This document shows positions 55,850 to 64,000 of a stretch of 64,000 nucleotides of DNA, piece by piece. This DNA comes from Mucilaginibacter aquatilis. Lineage in GTDB: Bacteria > Bacteroidota > Bacteroidia > Sphingobacteriales > Sphingobacteriaceae. Position 1 is the stretch's first letter, and each line of letters opens with the position of its first letter. Made by a program: the position numbers and the translations under genes. The stretch lies in contig NZ_WQLA01000001.1 in assembly GCF_009755275.1 (NCBI RefSeq), forward strand, positions 620,001 through 684,000, read 5' to 3'. The notes under the pieces are model-generated. The model saw only the letters and a list, made by a program, of their open reading frames with translations. It was not told the DNA's origin and searched no databases.

Positions 55850-55990
55850 AAAAAAAACGCAACTAAATTTTAAGTGCCATCCCACATTGCTTTATGCCTG
55901 ATGGGGCAGTAAGGTAAAAACTACTACCTACCGATAACCAACCAGCAAAAAGCCTGTGCCTGTCAGTGAAACTTAAAACTTAACTGCGTT
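55850..55990 (-). ncRNA. Candidate structured small RNA in 6S-like position between zapA and rny
   Basis: On the minus strand the 20-nt arms at 55971-55990 and 55856-55875 pair along their whole length with three G-U wobbles, forming a long closing stem. The interior (about 95 nt) has smaller stems, such as GGTAG/CTGCC and CCCAT/ATGTGGG, and unpaired purine-rich bulges. The 3' arm is followed by a run of eight T and then A/T, an intrinsic terminator. This layout (long closing stem, internal bubble, terminal stem, terminator) resembles 6S RNA. In many bacteria ssrS lies beside zapA. At about 141 nt it is shorter than typical 6S RNA (about 180 nt), and no -10-like bubble sequence was proven. 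Alternatively it is another structured RNA or a long 3'-UTR of zapA. Confidence 0.5.
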
Positions 55991-56020
55991 AAATTTATCT
56001 TGCTCTATTTATAAGAACGT

Positions 56021-56314
56021 TTATTGCTTTTTAAAAAACTCCGTCAGCATATGGTCTAACTGGTAAGCCTTTTCGGCCACAGTTGTATCTTCAACCGTAA
56101 CTTTACGCTCTGCTTTTAATGATGCGGTTGCATAATGCAATACACTCATTGAAAGCAAATCCTGCTTATCTTTTACCGCATAGTTTTCCTGATACTCCTT
56201 TATGCGGTCGTTAACCAATTTGGCAGCCCGGCGTATCAATTCCTCTTCTTCCGTATCAACTTTCAACGGATATACGCGATCAGCAATGTTTATTTTTATT
56301 GAGATTTCTCCCAT
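56021..56314 (-). CDS. zapA: Cell division protein ZapA
   Basis: 97 aa. It promotes FtsZ bundling at the division ring. The N-terminal domain EISIKINIADRVYPLKVDTE (3-22) forms the usual beta-alpha head, and AAKLVNDRIKEYQENYAVKD and LLSMSVLHYATASLKAERKV form the helical dimerisation tail. Size fits ZapA. It is 23 bp downstream of the coiled-coil gene, an arrangement of two division-type genes common in Bacteroidota, and 30 bp upstream of the candidate RNA. Confidence 0.93.
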   Translation of the reverse strand: MGEISIKINIADRVYPLKVDTEEEELIRRAAKLVNDRIKEYQENYAVKDKQDLLSMSVLHYATASLKAERKVTVEDTTVAEKAYQLDHMLTEFFKKQ

Positions 56315-56337
56315 TTGAGCTTGTTCACTTTACAATG

Positions 56338-56628
56338 TTACTTTTTAAGCAACACGATACACTTATCAATTTCCCGCACAAATTCGTTAATTTTTTGCTT
56401 GATGTCAAGGCTTTTTTCATTTGTTTCTGAAAATGACTTAGCCAGCTTCAATACACGAAGCTTCTCTTCAAGCTCTTTATTCTTACTTTTACTTACATCT
56501 AAAGCTGTGCTCAGCGACTGGTTTTCCAGCTTCAGCAAGTCGTTTTCTTCCTGCAACGCACCACAAAGCGCTATAAGCCGCTCCGTTTTCTCTACTACTA
56601 TACTCAGCTGATCGGTTACTGATGGCAT
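56338..56628 (-). CDS. Short coiled-coil protein upstream of zapA (ZapB-like)
   Basis: 96 aa and almost entirely one coiled coil, with regular hydrophobic heptads from residue 8 to 65 (LSIVVEKTERLIALCGALQE, ENDLLKLENQSLSTALDVSK) and a helical Lys-rich end. No catalytic residues are present. Location directly before zapA suggests a division-ring accessory, comparable to ZapB in size and shape, but homology to E. coli ZapB is not established. It is probably co-transcribed with zapA and pheT. Confidence 0.75.
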   Translation of the reverse strand: MPSVTDQLSIVVEKTERLIALCGALQEENDLLKLENQSLSTALDVSKSKNKELEEKLRVLKLAKSFSETNEKSLDIKQKINEFVREIDKCIVLLKK

Positions 56629-56777
56629 CTTTTTGATTTCAGATTTCGAATATTCTGTTTGGGATTTTTTTATTTCGGACTAACGCTTTGCCACGCAATA
56701 TAATTTCAAATTTGTGTAATATCCTCATTTAAAATTTAATTTTGAAACGGGCTTAGCTTCATACCAAACGTTTGAAA

Positions 56778-59180
56778 TTACTTTCTTATTTCTGCTCCTG
56801 CCTCTTTGCCAAAGTTGTAAATAAGCTTTTGCATTATCGCATCAATAGCCTTGTCGGTAAGCGTTTTTTCTTCGTCTTGTATAACAAAGCTAAGCGCATA
56901 AGATTTCTTACCTGCCGGAAGCTTATCTCCCTGATACACATCAAATACACTAACCTCAGTAAGCAACTTGCGCTCGGTTTTGTGCGCTATTTGCTTTAAC
57001 TGACCAAATGTAACTGCGGTATCAACCAGCATAGACAAATCGCGACGTACGGCCGGGAACTTAGAAATTTCTTTGTTCACAATTTTGTTCTTGCGAACAA
57101 TGCTCAGCAACGTATCAAAATTAAAGTCGGCATAAAATACCTCTTTTTCTACCCCGGCCTTCTTCAAAGCACCAGGTAACACCGAGCCAAATTTCACCAG
57201 CGTCTTGCCACCACGGAAGTTGTATTGCAAACCGTAAGCAAATTCGTGATCATGTATTTCGTCGGTGGTGTAATCGGTAATATTTAACCGGCTCAGTAAA
57301 CCATCAACAATGGCTTTAAGGTTGTAAAAAGAAACAGCATTGGCTTTTTGGTTCCACTGCTCCTGCTGGTTACCACCCGACAGGAAAACCGACATACGTT
57401 GCGTTTCAACGTATTTACCATCCTCAAAAAAGTAGGTTTTACCAAATTCGTAGAGCTTTAAATCGGCCTGACGACGGTTTTGATTATAAGCAATTGCCTC
57501 CAAACCTGAATACAACAGCGTTTGACGCATAATATCCAAATCGCTGCTCAGCGGATTAAGCAATTTTACCGCATTATCCAAACTTTGTGCGTATGATGAA
57601 CTGGTTAATGAATTTGCCAGCATCTCGTTAAATCCATTAGCCGACAGCAAATCTGACAGCGCATTTTGTACAGTATCGCGCTCTGGACGGTTACTGGTGT
57701 TCAGCGATGCACGTATCTGCGTAGGAATTTCAATATTGTTATAACCGTAAATACGTAAGATGTCTTCAATGACGTCAACTTCGCGGGTTACATCAACACG
57801 GTAAGGGGGAACTTGCAAGGATAAGCCTTCGGCAGTTTCGTTAGTTATAACAATATCTAAAGCTTGTATAATTGCCTTTATGGTATCGTTACCTATTACT
57901 TTACCAATAAGCCTGTCAATATTTTTGTAAGTAACCTCAACGCTAAACGGCTCAACAGGTGCTGGGTAAATGTCAGATATTTCTGATGAGATTACACCAC
58001 CGGCAACCTCCTGAATTAACAAGGCAGCACGTTTAAGCGCAAACACGGTAATATCAGGATCAACGCCACGCTCAAAACGGAAGGAGGCATCGGTTTTTAA
58101 ACCATGCCGTTTTGATGTTTTACGTACCGAAACCGGGTTGAAATAAGCGCTCTCAAGGAAAACAGCCGTTGTACCCTCTGTTACGCCCGATTTAGCACCA
58201 CCAAATACCCCCGCAATACACATTGGTTCCTGGGCGTTGCCTATCATCAAATCATCTGCCGATAGTTTGCGCTCAGCATCATCAAGCGTTACAAATGACG
58301 TACCTTCGGCGTACGTTTTAACCAATACTTTACCACCGGTAATGGCGTTAGCATCAAACGCATGCAAGGGCTGGCCTAATTCATGCAACACGTAATTGGT
58401 AACGTCTACAATGTTATTAATTGCGCGTACGCCAATAACTGCTAAACGCTCCTTTAACCACTGCGGTGATTCCTGCACCTTTACACCTGATATGGTTAAA
58501 CTGGCATACCGCGGGCATACTGCTTGAGCCTCAATGGTTACAGGTATGTTTAAATCATTATTTTGAACCTTAAACGCCGAAACATCGGGCTTGGTTATAC
58601 CAATACGCAAAAACGCGGCAATGTCGCGGGCTGTGCCCAGGTGAGAAGCAGCATCGGCACGGTTTGGTGTAAGGCCTATTTCAAATAAATAATCGTCATT
58701 AAGCTTAAAGAAATCTTTTGCCAAAGCTCCAATAGGTGCATCAGCATCCAAAATCATGATACCATCATGATCATGGCCTAAACCTATTTCATCCTCCGCG
58801 CAAATCATACCTTGCGATAGTTCACCACGAATTTTTGATTCTTTTATTTTGAAAGGCTCGCCCGTAGTTGGGTGTACGGTTGAACCAACCACAGCCACAA
58901 CCACTTTTTGACCGGCAGCAACATTGGGTGCACCACAAACAATTTGCAAATCATTTTCGGCACCAACGTCAACTTTGGTTATGCGCAAACGATCGGCATT
59001 AGGATGCTGTTGAGCGTCTTTTACATAGCCAATTACCAAACCTTCCAAACCACCGGGAATGGCCTGCACCTTTTCCAGGCTTTCTACCTCCAGCCCTACG
59101 CCGGTAAGTATTTGTGATATATCTTCGGGCGACTTATCAGTTGAAATAAACTCTTTAAGCCAGTTATACGAAATCTTCAT
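56778..59180 (-). CDS. pheT: Phenylalanine--tRNA ligase beta subunit
   Basis: 800 aa. It forms the alpha2-beta2 enzyme that charges tRNA-Phe. The N-terminal motif MKISYNWLKEFISTDKSPED is characteristic. The tRNA-binding OB domain (about 40-150) has VIGYVKDAQQHPNADRLRIT and QIVCGAPNVAAGQKVVVAVV. The B3/B4 region holds NNIVDVTNYVLHELGQPLHA (editing domain) and B5 has EVTYKNIDRLIG. The C-terminal FDX-ACB domain ends with ISKFPAVRRDLSMLVDTAVT and SYALSFVIQDEEKTLTDKAI. No pheS gene is adjacent, a split often seen in Bacteroidota. It is followed by the coiled-coil gene after about 150 bp. Confidence 0.97.
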   Translation of the reverse strand: MKISYNWLKEFISTDKSPEDISQILTGVGLEVESLEKVQAIPGGLEGLVIGYVKDAQQHPNADRLRITKVDVGAENDLQIVCGAPNVAAGQKVVVAVVGSTVHPTTGEPFKIKESKIRGELSQGMICAEDEIGLGHDHDGIMILDADAPIGALAKDFFKLNDDYLFEIGLTPNRADAASHLGTARDIAAFLRIGITKPDVSAFKVQNNDLNIPVTIEAQAVCPRYASLTISGVKVQESPQWLKERLAVIGVRAINNIVDVTNYVLHELGQPLHAFDANAITGGKVLVKTYAEGTSFVTLDDAERKLSADDLMIGNAQEPMCIAGVFGGAKSGVTEGTTAVFLESAYFNPVSVRKTSKRHGLKTDASFRFERGVDPDITVFALKRAALLIQEVAGGVISSEISDIYPAPVEPFSVEVTYKNIDRLIGKVIGNDTIKAIIQALDIVITNETAEGLSLQVPPYRVDVTREVDVIEDILRIYGYNNIEIPTQIRASLNTSNRPERDTVQNALSDLLSANGFNEMLANSLTSSSYAQSLDNAVKLLNPLSSDLDIMRQTLLYSGLEAIAYNQNRRQADLKLYEFGKTYFFEDGKYVETQRMSVFLSGGNQQEQWNQKANAVSFYNLKAIVDGLLSRLNITDYTTDEIHDHEFAYGLQYNFRGGKTLVKFGSVLPGALKKAGVEKEVFYADFNFDTLLSIVRKNKIVNKEISKFPAVRRDLSMLVDTAVTFGQLKQIAHKTERKLLTEVSVFDVYQGDKLPAGKKSYALSFVIQDEEKTLTDKAIDAIMQKLIYNFGKEAGAEIRK

Positions 59181-59216
59181 TATACTCTATAAACGGTCAA
59201 ATATAGGATTTTTGAG

Positions 59217-61310
<2,094 letters not shown>

Positions 61311-61454
61311 TCATACTATGTTATATAGTAACAATTGCCCCCCTTGTTAAATTGTGTTAAATACAGATTCGGAGAATATCATCCAATGACATTTTTCGTT
61401 TCGATGACTTACAATTGTACTAACGTGCAATACATTAAGCACTCACTTAAACCT

Positions 61455-62945
61455 ATGCGTCCCATTATCACTATTTTACTATCTCTACACATTTTAACAG
61501 CTTATTCTCAAAATGCACCAATATCTATTGCTGATGCAGAATTTAATGCTCAATTTTTCAAGACACCTAAGCCGATTGTTTCAGGGAAAATTATAAATGC
61601 CTCCAAAAAAGATTTAGCCGAATTAAAAATCACTTATAGCCTGGTAAACCCATTCCTATCAGTACAAACCAATGGTATTGCCAGCATTAATAAAGATGGA
61701 AGCTTTAAATTCAATTTAGAATATCCCTTTCCGTACCAGGAACTGTGGATTAATTTAGGAGACTACTTTTACAGCGGTGTTTATGTAAATAAAGGCACTA
61801 ATTTGGAACTTGACCTGGCTCAGCTTAAAAAGCACAGTGTTGAATTTAATGGAAAAGGTGTAAAATATAAAGGTAGAGATGGCGAATTCAATCTGTGGCG
61901 AAATGATTTAAGGCTATATAAAAGAAAACAACAGTCTGCAATTTACGATGAGCTCTATAAACTTCAAATGCACCAACCTGATTATATTGTAAAGTTAGAT
62001 TCACTGCACAATTTATTGAAAAGCATTTACAGTGAGTACATTACTAAAAATCCATCACCTTTAAGCACCTTATCCGAAAACGACAGGCTTTGTGATTACT
62101 ACTCAAGTTTGCTAAAGTATATGCAAATCACCAAAAAGGAGTTACCTGTGTGGAAGCAGATAAAAAATCATAAAGCGCTTATGATATCAAACAGTGCAAG
62201 TATGTTTAATTATAACCTCTTTAATTACGCCAATTATAAAGCCCAAACGCAGAATGAAGCGATAGATAAGATATTAGGAATTTATTATGCTGATATGCTA
62301 AAGCTAAAAGCCGGTAACAGGGGTGTAATAGCGAATGAGCAGGAATTTGGTGAATTGACAAGCACTGTACACACTCATTGGGTAAAAGAAGTTTTACGAA
62401 AACAGCACTATAACGCTCTAAGAAAATTAGATGAAGTGAAAGCGGCGTTAAATTCAGGGGATGTAATAGCAGGTGATTTAGTAGTTGGCCAACCTGTTGC
62501 ACAGTACACGTTTGGTGCCAAGCTTTCAAGTGTAAGCAAAACAAAAGCAACCCAATTTTTGGCAAAACTCCACAATAAATTTAAAGGCAAAGCAATGATT
62601 ATTGATATGTGGGCCACATGGTGCGGACCTTGCATAGCCGACTTACCTTACAGTTCAAAACTACATAATGAAGCTGCAAATCTTCCAGTTGAGTTCGTCT
62701 ATCTGTGTACAAGTTCCGGCTCGAGTATCGAGAAATGGAAAAATAAAATAACAGAGTTAAAACAGTCCGGCACTCATATTTTCATTGACCAACCTTTAAC
62801 CAATGAATTACTGAGCTTATTCGGAAAATCGGGTTTCCCCAGCTATGTATGTATTGACACTGATGGTAAGGTGTCTACAACAATATTAATAGAAAGAATG
62901 CAATCCGTATCGTTAAATGATATCAAAAAACTTATTATAAATTAA
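61455..62945 (+). CDS. Exported TlpA-like thioredoxin-fold protein
   Basis: 496 aa from the ATG at 61455, which directly precedes a signal peptide (RPIITILLSLHILTAYSQ); a TTG 120 bp upstream gives a polar extension without conserved features. The N-terminal half has an Ig-like beta region (AEFNAQFFKTPKPIVSGKII) and a helical middle part. The last 140 residues are a thioredoxin domain with the redox pair Cys-Gly-Pro-Cys in MWATWCGPCIADLP and the cis-proline region SGFPSYVCID. Periplasmic TlpA proteins reduce disulfides in cytochrome c or outer-envelope proteins. No cytochrome genes are adjacent. It is divergent from ligA over a 225-bp region and convergent with the antiporter. Confidence 0.85.
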   Translation: MRPIITILLSLHILTAYSQNAPISIADAEFNAQFFKTPKPIVSGKIINASKKDLAELKITYSLVNPFLSVQTNGIASINKDGSFKFNLEYPFPYQELWINLGDYFYSGVYVNKGTNLELDLAQLKKHSVEFNGKGVKYKGRDGEFNLWRNDLRLYKRKQQSAIYDELYKLQMHQPDYIVKLDSLHNLLKSIYSEYITKNPSPLSTLSENDRLCDYYSSLLKYMQITKKELPVWKQIKNHKALMISNSASMFNYNLFNYANYKAQTQNEAIDKILGIYYADMLKLKAGNRGVIANEQEFGELTSTVHTHWVKEVLRKQHYNALRKLDEVKAALNSGDVIAGDLVVGQPVAQYTFGAKLSSVSKTKATQFLAKLHNKFKGKAMIIDMWATWCGPCIADLPYSSKLHNEAANLPVEFVYLCTSSGSSIEKWKNKITELKQSGTHIFIDQPLTNELLSLFGKSGFPSYVCIDTDGKVSTTILIERMQSVSLNDIKKLIIN

Positions 62946-62975
62946 TTTTCAACAACACCCAATCATTACTTTGCC

Positions 62976-64000
62976 TTAAACATTTTCAAACTCCCTACCA
63001 CTAACCCTGCGGTTGTAAAAAAACAATCCTAAACTCATAATAATACTGGTGCCAAGTATTACTACAAACAGCAAACTTGTTTCAACGCCAGGTAAACGTA
63101 ATTGCGGCGGCAAATTATAGTATAACAACACGCTAATCAGTCCGCGCGGAACAATAACCAGTTCGGGCATTAAGTCGGTTTTTAATGCCAGCTTAATATA
63201 AACAAAGCGTATAAAGTAAATTGTGAACAGTATAAGTGCCCCAATAAACAGAACGGTTGATTTTTGCAGTTGATACACATCCATACTGAACCCGAAAATG
63301 ATAAAGAAAAACGTACGCATGATAAAGGCGCTCTCGGCCGAAAGTTGCAGCAACTGCTTAAGATCAAGACTTAGTCCGTGGTAAATGAAATGTTTGCGAA
63401 ACCAGGGCAGATTTATCTGATCGGCATTATTGAAGAACAGCCCCAGTGCAAGCACAATAATGAGGGACGACAAATGAAACGACTGTCCTATGGCATAAAC
63501 CAAAATTAGCAACGCAATAATTAAGAAGAACTTAACATGGTGCGTTATACGGCCAATTAAATACAGCAACAGCAAACAAGCCACCTGCGCCAATATAAGT
63601 ATGGCAACCAGCTCAACGCCCAGTTTGGCAAACGAACCTATGCTAATAACGCTGTTACTAAGCATGAAGTTAAACAGCACCACCGTTAAAATATCTGAAA
63701 ATGAGGATTCGTAAATTATGAATTCCTTTTTGTGCTTACTGATGTTTGAAGCCGACGGTATGGCAATGGCCGAACTGATAACACAAAAAGGTATGGCATT
63801 TATAAAGCAGCGGTAATAATCGGCCCGGGTAAGCACATAAATTAGCCCTGATATACTGAACGTGGTAAATAACAGCACAAAAAATGCCGACATGAACGAT
63901 TTTTTAATTACCTGATTTTTTGAGGGCGAGTACTTTAATTCCAGTGCCCCCTCAAAAACTATTAATATTAAACCCAGCGTTCCGAGCGTGGGCAAAATAG
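62976..64000 (-). CDS. Cation:proton antiporter (CPA family), 5' end outside window
   Basis: The C-terminal part is at least 341 residues and the frame continues to the right edge; the TTG-started form at 63995 is not a true start. It has about ten transmembrane segments, with a short gap between bundle halves (LGLILIVFEGALELKYSPSK; AIPFCVISSAIAIPSASNIS; IYESSFSDILTVVLFNFMLS), which resembles the acidic motif region of Na+/H+ exchangers. The helix pair FRKHFIYHGLSLDLKQLLQL is typical of Kef/NhaP-like proteins. It ends with a short polar cytosolic tail (NRRVSGREFENV), so it has no RCK/TrkA regulator at this end. It exchanges Na+ or K+ for H+ at the inner membrane. The stop codon faces the thioredoxin-fold gene across 30 bp. 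Confidence 0.85.
   Translation of the reverse strand, partial: ILPTLGTLGLILIVFEGALELKYSPSKNQVIKKSFMSAFFVLLFTTFSISGLIYVLTRADYYRCFINAIPFCVISSAIAIPSASNISKHKKEFIIYESSFSDILTVVLFNFMLSNSVISIGSFAKLGVELVAILILAQVACLLLLYLIGRITHHVKFFLIIALLILVYAIGQSFHLSSLIIVLALGLFFNNADQINLPWFRKHFIYHGLSLDLKQLLQLSAESAFIMRTFFFIIFGFSMDVYQLQKSTVLFIGALILFTIYFIRFVYIKLALKTDLMPELVIVPRGLISVLLYYNLPPQLRLPGVETSLLFVVILGTSIIMSLGLFFYNRRVSGREFENV

Noticed and set aside
61335..61454. TTG-started extension of the thioredoxin-fold protein
   Set aside because: The signal peptide begins at the ATG at 61455, and the extension has no conserved features.

Overview
The window looks like chromosome from a plant-polysaccharide-degrading member of the Bacteroidota. 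It most resembles the Sphingobacteriaceae (Mucilaginibacter or Pedobacter type). The reasons are a SusC/SusD pair, TonB-dependent receptors with an N-terminal carboxypeptidase-regulatory-like domain, many SPII lipoproteins, RNase Y beside zapA, and AT-rich leaders without clear Shine-Dalgarno sequences. The taxonomic call is inference from gene content; no rRNA or tRNA gene was seen.

Positions 1 to about 44,100 form one long pectin utilisation region, with every gene on the minus strand. In transcription order it begins with rhamnogalacturonan acetylesterase (CE12), polygalacturonase (GH28) and pectin methylesterase (CE8). A GH105 unsaturated-uronyl hydrolase fused to a DUF4350-like domain follows, then tagaturonate reductase (uxaB) and altronate dehydratase (uxaA), closed by a terminator. 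Next come a COG3618 lactonase-type amidohydrolase and an LgoD-like zinc dehydrogenase, an MGH1-like (alpha/alpha)6 protein, and a large GH67-N-type candidate alpha-uronidase. A tight cluster of exo-enzymes follows: GH95, GH2 with malectin, GH78, a five-bladed propeller glycosidase and a second GH2. A second set of sugar-handling genes (SSS symporter, DHDPS/NAL-family aldolase, COG2407 fucose isomerase-like protein, DUF3826 protein) leads to SusC and SusD. The region ends with a PL1 pectate lyase and a beta-helix protein that runs off the left edge.

The enzymes suggest demethylation and deacetylation of pectin, cutting of the backbone by PL1 and GH28, import through SusCD, trimming of side chains and unsaturated ends in the periplasm, and uronate catabolism through tagaturonate and altronate to 2-keto-3-deoxygluconate. 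The combination of GH95, two GH2s, GH78, a candidate alpha-uronidase and a lactonase plus LgoD-like dehydrogenase hints that complex L-galactose-bearing side chains (rhamnogalacturonan II chain A type) may be targets. No transcription regulator is encoded in this region.

From about 44,275 to 54,200 the genes are less specific: a duplicated DUF4394 lipoprotein, a small exported protein, a ComEA-like helix-hairpin-helix protein, a two-domain acyltransferase (+ strand), a beta-helix lipoprotein beside a second TonB-dependent receptor, and a membrane protein. From 54,250 to 61,230 is a housekeeping block on the minus strand: ligA, pheT, a ZapB-like coiled coil, zapA, a candidate structured RNA in a 6S-like position, and rny. 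A secreted thioredoxin-fold protein (+) and a cation:proton antiporter cut by the right edge complete the window. Several intergenic spaces hold palindromic repeats that look like dispersed elements.
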